Assembly: GCA_036927565.1 (NCBI GenBank)
Contig: JAYESD010000010.1
Location: 118,574,866 to 118,638,865, forward strand
Length of the DNA stretch: 64,000 bases
Source: Tuctoria greenei
Taxonomy: Eukaryota > Streptophyta > Magnoliopsida > Poales > Poaceae
Reading direction: 5' to 3'
The position numbers and the translations under genes are program-made. Below are positions 53,053-64,000 of this stretch, piece by piece (the stretch's first letter is position 1; each line of letters starts with the position of its first letter). Under the pieces are notes generated by a model. The model ran no database searches and was not told where the DNA came from. It saw only the letters and a program-made list of their open reading frames with translations.

Positions 53053-55949
53053 GAGGACCGGAGTCCCGATATTCCAGCAATCGCAGAGGGTGGTGTCGTG
53101 CGATGCGGCACCCAATATCACACATAAAATGGTACATCACATTACATAAAACAACATAGTATTATACAAGCTTTGTCTTCTACAAATAACATACATCAAA
53201 CTACACTATAGCGGAAGATAAGTTCAGAGCTCATGACTCTCAAGCCTAAGCTATGCAGAGGTGACCCGTTCAGCCCGCGAATGGAATCATACTAGCAACA
53301 CAAAAGTGGAGCTCACGGCGGCATGCAAGGTTCCCACTCAGCCGTGTACCCCGAGAAGGGCAACACCTCACCGGTGAACCCTTCATCATAGTCATCATCT
53401 GCAAAAAAACTTTAAATAGCAACTGTGAACACGAAGGCTCAGCAAGACTTAACCGTCTCCAGTAAACATGAAACTCTATATGCTGAATTTACATATAACA
53501 TGGGACAGCTAGTTGCATAAAACGACTCACATAATGTTCATCCTTATTTTCAGTTTTAGCAGCAGGTTAAAGCTTCATGAATCTGAAATTTAGTGAGTAA
53601 CCTATATAGAGCATTGCCAGTATCAATACAAAATTAATTCATAAAGCATGATTCAATAATTTCAGCTACAAGTAATTAACTAGGTCACAACATGGTGAAC
53701 AAGCGGCACTCAATAATCGCGAGAGATGGTGACTCGAATCTATATAAATCTGTAGGGATACCCGAATAGCATGACACATACAACAACACTCGGAGCTGCA
53801 AAGGCACACTTCACTGATGTTGTATGCGGCAATGTTTCACATGCTACCTACACGCCAAACAAGTCTCACCGCTACGAGCAGGAGGTTCCCACACGGAGTA
53901 CAACGTACTCGCTGGCAGGTTTACACCTTGCTACTCTCAACCTGCACCATTAAGATGGACAAGATACATCGGTTTACTGGATCTCATATATCCAGTATGC
54001 CTTCGGTACATTCAAACTTGCTTAACAGGACCGCACACGAATCGGTCCTTGACTGACATAGGCACAGGTACAACTCACAGGCCCCTATGTCCTACTGCTC
54101 CTAATCCATGCCCGGTCTCATATTCCAAATGGTGAATTTCTATCTCGACTGAACCCGTGTGATCCCGATTCCTGAACTCGCTAGTAGATTCCAACTACTC
54201 GACTTCTGCCGAAGCAACTACAACATTTAGCATAGCATGGACACATCAAGGACTTAACAATCTACCCTGCTCTCATGGTTTTTTTGGTCATGCAAGTAGA
54301 AAACAAAAGCATCCTAGCCCAAATGCACAATTCATTGCTAACTCATACAGTGTGATACAAAGGAAAGATTTAAACGCTGTGAAATGCAAACCAGAGCTTG
54401 CCTATCCGCGAGATGGGGTTAGTGTTAATATCCGGAGGGAAGACTTCAATGGGCTCCGGGGTCTCCTCGAGCTCGGCAACTATTCGATATGCAAAATAGA
54501 ATGCAATTGGGTTAAGTAGTGATATTATGAACACGAAGAAAAGAACACCGTTCAGTACAGTAAAACAAGTCCAATGCTACTGGAAATTTTTTAGTGAGCA
54601 ACAGGTTCTATGTTGGGATTCTGGCAAAAGTTGGGCTAAGTTCACGGAAGTCTCTGTTGTCTAAAATTTATGAATCTGAACACTTCACAGAATTTTCCTG
54701 AAAAATCTGTAGCCTTAACATGGCCAAGAGTTGGTTTTCTTTTTAGATTAAGTCAAGAGTGATCCAAAAAAATTGGTTTCATTATTTTCTAAGCATTTTA
54801 CAGGGTGATATTAATTTTCGAAGTTCGGACAACATGCTGAAAATGTTTCTGGACATTTTGGAATTTTTCAGGTACATACAGGTTGGAAACTCAATTTGAC
54901 TTAGAAAATAAAGTCAAGTGAGTCTGAAATTTTTACTTGAGTTCAAGGGAATTATAGGGAAAAAACTGGCCAAATTTGGGAATTTTTAAATGAATAGATC
55001 ATCAGTAATAAATTCCAAAGGCACTTTGTTTCATGGCATTATTGAGGGAAAATTTTAGACTCTCATACTGATCCAAGTAAATCACTTGGAAGTGTAGATC
55101 ATAAAAAGTCTAACCAAATTTATTTGGAACTTTTTGGCCAAATATCAAAGGATATATGGAATTTCTAAGTTTGAAACAAAATGAGAATTATTTTAGAACT
55201 GAGATTATTTGAATAATGGGTTGGGTCCACGGCTTTGAAATCATTTAATGGGATTGGGGCCACACAGGGCCACACGACTCTGGGTTGTGGCCACAGTCGA
55301 TCAAAACATCACAAAAGATCAAAAAGCCTCCACTCATTGTATGACAACTGGGCCCCACTCGCACCGTCTTCAACTTTGCGGTGGCGGAGCACGGGTGGCG
55401 CGCGACGGTGGCACCTCACCAGAGGAGGTGGGTCGTACTCCTCTTGGCCCGATACTTGCTGCCTGGGCCTAGGAACACATGGGGAACACTATGGGGTAGG
55501 TCACACCGGCGGTAGGTGGCTGGAGATGGAGGTGCAACGGCGGCGGTCGGAATTAGGGTTCCGGCCATGTCAGCCAGCCCCTCTGGTGCACTATTTTGCA
55601 CGAGATTTTTTCCTATAGCTCCACCTTGACACGGAGAAGAAGAGCATGGCTCACAAACTGGATAAAAGCGACGGCAACACTGAAGTCACAGTGGACTGAG
55701 CCACCTTTCGTCGCCGGCTAGGAAAATCCCTTTTCTGACATGAGCACTTGATTGTTTTCGATGGCATTTCTTCATGGAGCTGCGTCTGGATGTGGGGAAG
55801 ATAAAATCTTACTACCACGAGCTAAGCTCCAACGTGGAAATAGAATTTAAGCTCTAACCTAGGCTCAACTATGTGAGTTCTTTGTCGGTAAAACTCGAAA
55901 TCCGATAGCTACAGTCCAAGGCATGAGCTCAAATTTTACCAGAAGCTAT

Positions 55950-56036
<87 letters not shown>

Positions 56037-56700
56037 CTTTTTGCCTAAAGGAGCAAGGTGCGAAACGGCGTGTAACGCTGACTGGTCGAGGGAGCAGAGG
56101 CTGCAACAGAGAACAGGGAAGGTGGCGGCTGGCAAGTCATCACGTCCTTCATCGGGGAGGCTACACTGCGCATGGAAAATGGTCAGGGAGGTGTGCCTGA
56201 GCATGAGGACTAATAGATATTTACGAAAGATGATCAAAACCCGCTGCTTGCACTTGACTTCGATGGGAAGAGAGAAAAATAGAGGTTGGGGAGAAGAACA
56301 TCGATGAACTCGTGTTTGCTTGGGTCAGAACATAGGAGAAAAGGGTGAGGACGTTCAGATATTCGATGGAGCAGCTGGATTTGCTTGGGAAGCAAGCTGG
56401 CACACAACAACCTGGATTTTGCATGCCATGCGGTGGCAACCTGAGAACAGAGGATGGAAAATAAGGAGCTGACTGGTGGGGTACACCGCTCAAGCAAGTT
56501 CCTTCTCTGTTGATTTGAAATGCAATGCAAACATTCTTCGAAAATTCTGAAACTTGGCAGCTAGATCAAATCCAATGTGTAAACTTCATATTTGAAATCC
56601 AATTTGGCATTTGAGAAAATGGACAGTGGAGTTTGAATTTAAATTCGAATTTGAATACCCTCACTTGGCTTGATTCAAATAAATAGCAAAAATGGTTCAA
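53053..56700 (-). repeat. Large LTR-like block interrupting the Gypsy pol
   Basis: It starts TGTGAGGACCGGAGTCCCGA and then shows the layout of the Tekay LTR above: a GGCTCAGCAAGACTTAACC segment near 53429, a segment around TATCCGCGAGATGGGG near 54403, and a long AT-moderate tail. It contains a TA microsatellite (55954-56030). No target duplication and no clear right end are visible. I read it as a solo or truncated antisense chromovirus LTR. Frames inside it show no family features. Confidence 0.45.
55954..56030. repeat. TA microsatellite, about 77 bp
   Basis: An uninterrupted run of TA units. The Tyr-Ile repeat frames across it are artefacts. Confidence 0.97.
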
Positions 56701-56704
56701 AAAT

Positions 56705-58345
56705 GCTCAAACTTGAGAGGATGAATGGCAGGAGTGGTCTCAACATCCTATATGCCAGGACCCTCGATGCTATGGGAATATCGTTCTCCCATCTTCGCCC
56801 AGCTCGAGCACCCTTCTATGGCGTTGTCCCCTTTTACGGCCATGAACTTCGGGGATGAAACGAACTACCACATGGAGACCCTCACATTCGAGGTCTCTGA
56901 ATTCGATGGCCCTTTCCACGCCATCTTGGGATGACCAAGCTATGTGAAGCTCATGGCCGCCTCGAGCTATACTTGCCACAAGCTGAAGATATCTGGGAAG
57001 GGGATGCATACGAGCTTGCATCAGCGTTGGTCAAAGTGCCGGAGCTCAGCGAGCTCTGACAGCACACAACGGAGGGCATACCCAATCACACAATCACATC
57101 TGGCACCTTCTGACCCACGGAAGACACAAAGACGATCCAAATTGATCCCAAAAAGCCGGCCAAGACGATCTAGGTCGGCACCGCCCTAGGTCGGGAGAAG
57201 GAGGGTGTGCTCATTGACTTCCTGCGCTCCAACCAGGACATTTTTGCCTGGCAGCCTTCAGACATGTCGGTTGTCCCCATGGAGGTAATCGAACACACCC
57301 TCAACATCAGGTCGGGCTCCCAACCCGTCAAAGTAGAGATTGTGCTGGTTCGACGAGCAGAAGCAACGACCCATAGGGGTTGAGATCAACAAGCTTTTGT
57401 CAACCGGTTTCATTGAGGAGGTACAACATCTCGAGTAGCTGGCCAACCCCATGCTTGTCATGAAAAAGAGTGGGGAATGGAGGATGTGTGTCGACTATAC
57501 GATCCTGAACAAGGCATGCTAGAAGAATCCCTTCCCATTTCCTTGTATTGATCATGTCATTGACATGACTATAGGGAGCGAATCCTGGTGTTTTCTCGAT
57601 GCCTACTCGAGGTACCACCAAATCGCCCTCCACGAAGAGGAACAACAACATTGTGTTTATTACCACTTTTGGCTCCTATTGCTACGTAAGGATGCCCTTC
57701 GGGCTAAAAAAATGCGGGAGCAACATACCAACGATTCATGTAGAAGTGTTTCCAGCAATCGATGACATCGTATTGAAGTCCAGGAAGACATCTAGCCTCA
57801 TCACCAACCTCAAAAAAACCCTCGGCAACCTCCACGACAACATCATCAGGCTCAACATGGAAAAGTGTGCATTCGACATCCCCTAGGGTAAACTGCTCGG
57901 GTACATCACCTTGGCGGCATTGAAGCCAACCTCAAGAAGATCACGGGGATCACCAAGATGGGCCCATCAGCGATGTTAAAGGGATACAGAGGCTGATGGG
58001 CTACCTAGCAGCCCTGACTGTCTCGTCGCCATGCTGGCAGAGCGGTGGTGCCCCTCTACAAACTACTGAGGATGTCCCAACCCTTCAAATGGACGGAGGA
58101 GGCCAAAAAAGATCTCGATGATCTGAAGGTCTTGCACACAAATCCGCCGATACTGGCATCACCCAAGCCGAACGAGCTGCTTCTTTTCTACCTCATCAGC
58201 ACCAATCAAGTAGCCAGTACCGCCCTTGTCGTCGAGTGGAAGGAACCTGAGCACGTCTACCGGGTCCAAAGGTTGATTTACTTCGTCAGGAAGGTGCTAT
58301 TCGAGTGTGAGATGTGATACCCTCATGTGCAGAAGCTCTTGTACG
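56705..58345 (+). pseudogene. Tat/RIRE2-type Gypsy protease, RT and RNase H remnant
   Basis: Resumes with RSGLNILYARTLDAMGI (the family has a GGSGLN-type motif). It continues through VLIDFLRSNQDIFAWQPSDM and the RT start (EWRMCVDY), FLDAYSRYHQIALHEE, and AIDDIVLKS where YVDD is expected. After that come an RNase H start around 58045-58317 and QKLLYAM. Frame changes are frequent and stops occur throughout. The RT active motif has AIDD, another sign of decay. It would have copied the element RNA. After 58345 the homology ends abruptly. Confidence 0.85.
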
Positions 58346-58730
58346 CTATGTAGCCTGAACTTCTTCTGAACGCTCGCAGGACAAAGAAAATCTTGAATAG
58401 CTCAATGGATGGCCTCACACACACCCACATCTCACAAAGGAGGACGAAGATCACCACCAATAGAACGGAATGTGGAGTGAGATGCTGAAGTTGCACACCA
58501 TACACCTCCAACAACATCAAGAGGAAGGAGGATATCAGAGGAACTAAACCGACCATAACGTAAGCCGGCAAGAAGACAATGTCGCCAGCGCTCTTCTTGG
58601 TGAAGAGAAGGCTCCCATGGCGAATCATGTTGTTAAAACAGGACCCTTGTGAGCCCATCAGATTCTAAACCATCACAATATCTCTCTTGCTGACGAGCTT
58701 GGAGGGGAGAAGTCCAGAATCCATGGCAGC
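58323..58730 (-). pseudogene. Antisense gypsy-type transposon protein fragment
   Basis: The minus strand encodes NNMIRHGSLLFTKKSAGDIV, then FLPAYVMVGLVPLISSFLL and LQHLTPHSVLLVVIFVLLCE. This is the conserved block of the putative gypsy-type transposon family (Pfam PF04195, from memory) found in many grass elements. It faces the RT remnant tail to tail, so two unrelated pieces are fused here. Confidence 0.7.
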
Positions 58731-59251
58731 AAGCGGAGGAAAGTGGGGAACACGCTGCAAAGAATGAAGCAAAAAGCTCTAGGCAGATAAGAGCATAAGA
58801 GTTCCTTTGTTGCGGTAACTATCCTTTTTGACCATCCTTTGCGACGTTTGGAAAGCAACCACACGTGGAGCCTTGTCACATCCCATGTGGTTAACTTCAC
58901 CAATAACAAGGGAGTCCGAGTCCACCTAATAGACATGTCAAACCAGGTGGACCGTTGTCATGATGAAAGATTGGGCAAACCGTGAGGAAGACGGCATAAA
59001 AGGGTTGTACAGATTGCGTCTGGGGTCGATATGGAGATCGTATTAGGAACCATCATTGTTCCATGCGAGAGACAGGCGCGCAGTGCACTATGCCACTTTC
59101 AACCAACCAGGTATGGTCACGTGTCTGCAATGCAGGAACGTACCGTCACATCAACTACCCAAGTGAAAAGTAGAAGCAATAACGTGAGAAGGCTTGATGG
59201 TGGCCCCACCCGCCGAATCAAAATCTCCCCCCAGGTGGGCCCAGGGGACAC
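58731..59251. other. Unassigned sequence
   Basis: Possibly more upstream sequence of the antisense fragment (58731-58936), then 300 bp in which I recognise nothing. Confidence 0.3.
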
Positions 59252-60125
59252 TGTCGGTACCCTGCAAACCAAGTACATCCGCGTACCAGGAAAAGGAATG
59301 CTCGGTCCCGTCTTCCAGGAGAGGAGGCACCCAGAGGTTACTTGTCCTGCACGTCTGGACCCGCCTCCCTGCTAAGTGTGGCTTCAGAGCTACCACGTGT
59401 CCTGCAGCTCTAGACCCGCCTCCCTAATAAGGTTGGCTCTGATGTTGCCACGTGTCCTGCAGCTCCGGAGCAACCTCCTTACTAAGGGTGGCTTCCCTAC
59501 TGCCACGTGTCGTACAACTCCGAACCCGCCTCCCTGCTGAGGGAGGCTCTTCTGTTGCCACGTGGTCTGCAGCTCCGGACCCGCCTCCCTGCTGAGGATG
59601 GCTTTGGTGCTGCCACAAACCTTGCATCTCTTGGCTCTTCCTCTATGCCGAGCAGGGCTCCGGAGTTTCCACCTATATAGGACGACGTGGGTGTTCAAGA
59701 CCACAAATTGGCCCCTTCAAGACCAAGTTAATGTGTCCTTAACTTTGCATTAATGATGCATGATCATCGGGGTATCAAGACATAGTAACGTCGCCATGAG
59801 AGCATGTTAACATGCAATTAAATGATAATTAAGTGCCTAGATCACGTATAGGGTACTTAATAGCCCGAGGCCACCTGTCGGGCCTAGGCCTAACTGTAAA
59901 CGGCCAGACCTTGGCATATAAAAGGCCACACTGCTACATTATAGGGGACTGAACCCACTCATGCCCAACGCTCAAACAGAGGAGACTCAACTCTCGCACA
60001 CTCATACACATGCAATACAACACACAGACTCCCACAGATGTAGGGTATTATGCTCCGGCGGCTCGAACCATGTAAATTTCATATGTTCACCTTTTTTTTT
60101 TGGTTCTTGAGTTTTCGCCCCACCT
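59252..60125 (+). repeat. RIRE2-like Gypsy LTR, probably truncated
   Basis: Starts TGTCGGTACCCTGCAAACC, typical of this LTR group. It has four to five tandem 55-bp units with CACGTG (59340-59620), TATAAAAG near 59917, and TATTATGCTCCGGCGGC (60048-60064), which lies near the LTR end in relatives. No proper 3' end or primer site follows; Copia sequence begins by about 60178. Confidence 0.7.
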
Positions 60126-60177
60126 AAAAAAAACCTTTTCAAACTGCTTCATAGTAGTAATGGGGGAAGTGTCGTTG

Positions 60178-61246
60178 CTACACTTCGACAGTATGATAGG
60201 TTAAAAACATTCTTATTTGAAAAGGGGTTTACCATGGGCAAAATTGATAAAATTCTTTTTGTGCTTAAACATGGCAATGACTCGCTATACGTTCAAGTGT
60301 ATGTGGATGATATTATCTTTGGTTGTGCTTCTCATGATCTTGTGTCCAAGTTTTTAGCTATGACGAGTTTGGAATTTGAGATGAATATGATGGGAGAGCT
60401 CATATACTTTTCGGGGTCGCAAATCAAGCAAACTAAGGAGGGAACCTTTGTGCATCCAACGAAGTACACGAAAGATCTCCTTAGGCATTTCAACATGGGA
60501 AACAACAAGCATCTACAGACACTAATGGGAACAACGACAACACTTGAACTTGATGAAGATGGTGACCCCGTTGATCAAAAAGAATATCCAAGCATAATCA
60601 GATCACTTTTGTACCTCGCGGCATCAAGACCAGACATACAGCTCAGCATATGTCTGTGCAAAATTTCAAGCTTCCCCACGCATTTCACATCGTCAAGCCA
60701 TCAAAAGGATTCTCAGGTATTTACATGGTACTCAAGAATTTGGCATTTTTCTTCCTTCTTTCTGAACCGTTACTTTGAAAGCTTTTTTATGCTAATTTTG
60801 GGGGTTGTACGATTGATAGGAAAAGTACTTTGGGTGCTTGTCATTTTCTTGGTAATTCATTTGTTGCTTGGTCCTCTAGAAAACGAAGTTCAGTTGCACA
60901 ATCCACGGCCGAATCTGAATATGTAGCTGTTGCTAGCACTTGCTCACAAATTTTATGGATTGTTCAAACACTTAAGGACTATGGGGTTTTAGATAGTGTT
61001 TTGCTGTTTTGTGACAACACTAGTGCCATTTGCATTGCTAAAACCCCGTACAACATTCTAGAACAAAGCACATTGATATTAGATATCACTTTTCTTCATG
61101 ATAATGTTAAAAAAGGAAACATTGTGCTTCACCATGTAGACACCGAACAACAATTGGCTGACATTTTAACAAAACCATTGGATTTCATAGGATTTTCATT
61201 CATTCGTGGTGAAATAGGGGTTATGCATTCTCATGGCTTAAATTAA
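60178..61246 (+). pseudogene. SIRE-like Copia RT/RNase H, 3' part
   Basis: Begins inside the reverse transcriptase (QYDRLKTFLFEKGF near 60190) and includes YVDDIIFG near 60300, EFEMNMMGELIYF, and SLLYLAASRPDI. After a frameshift near 60655 and another near 60830 comes RNase H (STAESEYVAVAS, LLFCDNTSA), ending at 61246. Compared with the SIRE element at 23962 it is a separate, diverged member. Everything upstream of RT is missing. Confidence 0.9.
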
Positions 61247-62275
61247 GGGGGCGGGTTTTGCACCTGGGAAGTCTATGTGTGAATCTGAAATTAAAAATAA
61301 ATAATATGACCATAAGTAGTTCATACATATATAACTTAGTGATTCCTTTTACATGCTGAAAGTTCTTACTACATTACTCATGTTATACATTTTGTAGTTT
61401 TTGCTATGACTAGTAATTTGAAACATTACTTACACTAAATCTTGTCATGATTGAACTTTCTTGCTATTTTGAACTTGTTGCATGCTGACAAGTGCTTTTA
61501 ATTATGAAAAAAATTAATCAATCAATGGTCCACATGTTGAGCTTTTATGATCAAATGAAAAATCTGAAAAGATCAAGAGAATATGCATGCATCACACTTC
61601 TTCTTTTCAGATTGCTTATTATTGTACTTTGATCCGAACTTGCAAGGAGTTGTGTATGACTAAAACCATGTCCTTAAGCTTTTGATTGTCAAATGACATA
61701 GGTTTGGCTTGGTTGGTTAGAATAAGGCAGATGGTGCGTATAATTTCTTGCAAATGTCATATGATAAAAATTTATGCTTCAAATAATAATGAAAATTAAA
61801 AAACGCATCTACATGTGTCATGCTTTCAGGTTTTTGAAATAGTTAAGTTTGTGAGATCATGACTTGCTTAAATTACAATTACACTTGATTTTTAGCATGG
61901 ATTACACTACTTTATGTATTTCATTGATGTGATAGTGTAAGATACTTGATACTATGACTTGGATGAGCTTTGTTTTATATGTATATGTCATATTATGTTC
62001 AAAAAACAATTAAAAATTTTATTTTGAACCTTGCTGAATACATTATCAAAGGGGGATAAATCGGTCACACATTGCACATTCACAAGTGTTTTTTCATGAT
62101 TCTTCTCAGGCAGATTGTGCCTACTTAGGGGAAGAATTTTTTGTTTTCTTCTCATTTGATTTTTGATTTAAAAAAGGGTGCGAAATTTTCTTTTATCAAA
62201 ACTTTTCATAAAACGTGAATGAGTCAATGTTCGGTTCCATAGTGGTGTTGTCAGTGCACTTATCAAGGGGGAGAT
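61247..62275 (+). other. 3' untranslated region of the SIRE-like Copia
   Basis: AT-rich and non-coding, about 1 kb. It ends in CAAGGGGGAGA (62264-62274), the polypurine tract. An AAGGGGGCGGG block right after the stop (61246-61256) is a second purine-rich site. Confidence 0.7.
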
Positions 62276-63931
62276 TGTGAGACCTAGTTGCTGAATACAT
62301 TGGCAGTTATGTTAAAAGTTAGGCTTTACATGCAAAGATATGAATATACATGAGAAATCCACTTTGCACTGTCTGAAATTTATCACGCACGTGAGCTGCA
62401 CGTGTTTTGTATTTCGGAATGTACGAACTTTTCTCTTTATAATGCATGGCGGCTGCATTGGACCGTTTGATCTTTCTTGTGCTGAAATATTCATACGGCT
62501 GATATGTTTTCACTTGCAATGTCACGAACTTGCTTTTTGGCTGATTGGGAAGTTTGCTTAGTATTCCTTTACTATGTTTTTGATGTGTTTTGGCTGATCA
62601 TGATGGACATTTTTTTTTTGTGTTTGTAACATGCTTATGTGAGGTGCTCACATAAGGTATTGTAGTTAATGGACTAATGTGAGTCAAGTCGCGGACTTGT
62701 GCTCGGGAAAAGTTCCTTGTTTATTCATGTGCATGTGTTGCTTGAGATCAAGACATGGCTGGTGATGGGATCTATTGCACTAGTCTTAGGGAGATGATGA
62801 CGTTCAACAACCAAGTTCGGGAGAAATTGTGGTTGATTTGATCGCGAGGTCACGCAGCATGTTTGAGTCAAGAACAAAGCATATGTTGGTATCGTGAACG
62901 TTGTTGGAAAGTGTTTGCACATTTGCAGAGGGTGCATAGACATGGCCACATGGTTCCAAGACGTGATGAAGAGGTATGGACGTGAAAAATTGGCCGAAAG
63001 GTACAACGGCCTGGATTATGCCTCAGGCTGTGACTGAGGTGGTTATGGTTCGAATATGGAAAGTTTCGAGTTGGTTATGGTTAGATTTTGATCTAAAATA
63101 AAAAAAGATCCAATATTTTAATTTAGGAAATAGAGTGTTTGCTTGGTTTTTATTTTCTGTGGGTCACGGAGTTAGTTTGTTTTAGGAATGTTTAGGATGT
63201 TCCTAAGGTGTTTGGAGGTCTTAAGATTGCTTCGATGTGCGTATGGAAGAGTCTTGAGCAGTTATGGAAGTTTCGGTTGAAACTGAGTAGGAGTAGGAGC
63301 CTACTTAGGATTGCGTTGGCCTTAGGGCTGGTTATATAAGCAAGGGAGGCCAGAGCTCGTCGTGCACGACTTTGGGCTGTTCTTCTTCTGTCTTTGGTGA
63401 ATCAAATTGGTAGTTTAGAGGTGCTTTTGTGCCTTGTTCGTCTGACTTATTTTCATCGAGTCTTTCTCATTGAGTTTCTGTGATGTCTGACTTTTCTTCG
63501 GTGTCTTGATCATAACTCGCGTTTTATAGATCCAATCGGCGTGACTTTTTTTGTCTTTTAAATTAATTATCTATTATTTGTGAAAATTTCAGTCATTGGT
63601 TTTGTGATTTTTGAGTTACACGAGTTTCTTTACAGCGTTGCAGATCTGTTTGCTCTCTGTTAGAACAGATTAACCTTTGCTGAGGGTTTTGGTCATAACT
63701 TGAGTTTTTACCGACGTTTTCTCGTGATTCTTGTTGTCGTGTCTTTGTGACTTGATTATCTATGATTTACACAGATTTGTCACATTTTTAAAATGTTGTA
63801 AACACTCGCACACATGATTTCTCTATCAGATTGATTTTCCGCCGAGGGGTTTTCATTGCTTCCGCTGAGAAAGTTTTAATCTACCATTCACCCCGCCTTT
63901 GGTATCTTTTCACATGCTCTTCGATCCTACA
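62276..63931 (+). repeat. 3' LTR of the SIRE-like Copia
   Basis: Begins TGTGAGACCTAG directly after the purine tract and has TATATAAG at 63333-63340. It probably ends TCGATCCTACA at 63931, though no second copy in the window fixes this end. Internal frames show no family features. Confidence 0.65.
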
Positions 63932-64000
63932 GTTCGGACAATCCGAAGTGGGCTTCTCATATATATTGAAAACTCTGCATGTAAACCTTCATGTTCAACA
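63932..64000. other. Right edge
   Basis: Sixty-nine bases after the presumed LTR end. Nothing recognised. Confidence 0.3.

Noticed and set aside
55949..56237. Tyr-Ile repeat protein
   Set aside because: Translation of a TA microsatellite.
58323..58658. Hydrophobic minus-strand ORF taken as a membrane protein
   Set aside because: The residues match the conserved block of a grass gypsy-type transposon protein, so it is a transposon fragment.
59340..59620. Regular 55-bp array read as CRISPR or as a satellite
   Set aside because: There are only four to five units, with no spacer pattern, and they lie inside a recognisable Gypsy LTR upstream of its TATA box.

Overview
The window looks like nuclear DNA of a grass (Poaceae). 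The evidence is the set of transposon families: SIRE, Tekay and Tat-type retrotransposons, CACTA elements with GACGG-type subterminal repeats, Tourist and Stowaway MITEs, GT-AG introns and plant promoter motifs. There is no bacterial or viral gene organisation. Almost everything is transposable-element DNA, much of it nested. The only convincing host gene is a GDSL esterase gene on the minus strand (8585-9543), of which three exons with good splice sites are present. All boundaries, repeat counts and family names were read by eye.

Layout, left to right. 1-7174: a complete but mutated Tork/Tnt1-like Copia element (267-5702), apparently inserted in a second, gag-only Copia remnant with a 214-bp LTR (6961-7174). 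That remnant abuts a minus-strand LINE reverse transcriptase fragment (7175-7668). 8585-9543: the GDSL gene. 9747-21565: a nest in which a roughly 1.9-kb TIR element (D) hosts CACTA-1 (10849-13886), a MULE-like element C (14601-20702) that itself hosts CACTA-2 (15234-20076), and a MULE-like MITE (20758-21491). The right TIR of D is split into three pieces by these insertions. 21566-23826: a tandem repeat, a decayed membrane-protein gene fragment and two Tourist-like MITEs.

23962-37519: a 13.6-kb SIRE-type Copia with gag, pol and an accessory ORF. A hAT element (carrying a Stowaway MITE) sits in its gag region. A PIF/Harbinger-like element sits in its RT region and carries a captured R2R3-MYB fragment. 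37525-52700: a Tat-type Gypsy element without recognisable RT or integrase. It is interrupted by an LTR insertion of its own family (38333-40064) and by a minus-strand Tekay chromovirus derivative with 3.2-kb LTRs and almost no pol (41725-50026). 52701-64000: broken Gypsy and Copia pieces, namely a Tat-type RT/RNase H remnant split by a large LTR-like block, an antisense gag-type fragment, an LTR with 55-bp G-box repeats, and the 3' part of another SIRE-like Copia with its LTR.

None of the element proteins reads open throughout. Many of the disabling changes are Trp codons turned into TAG or TGA, in several families and on both strands, as expected for long-silenced, methylated DNA. I found no clearly new molecular system. 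The most unusual signals are the self-complementary 12-mer CGGACTAGTCCG clustered in the SIRE element, the matched subterminal arrays of the two CACTA elements, the captured MYB fragment, the triplicated LTR-end/primer-site unit, and the nest beginning about 200 bp upstream of the GDSL start codon.
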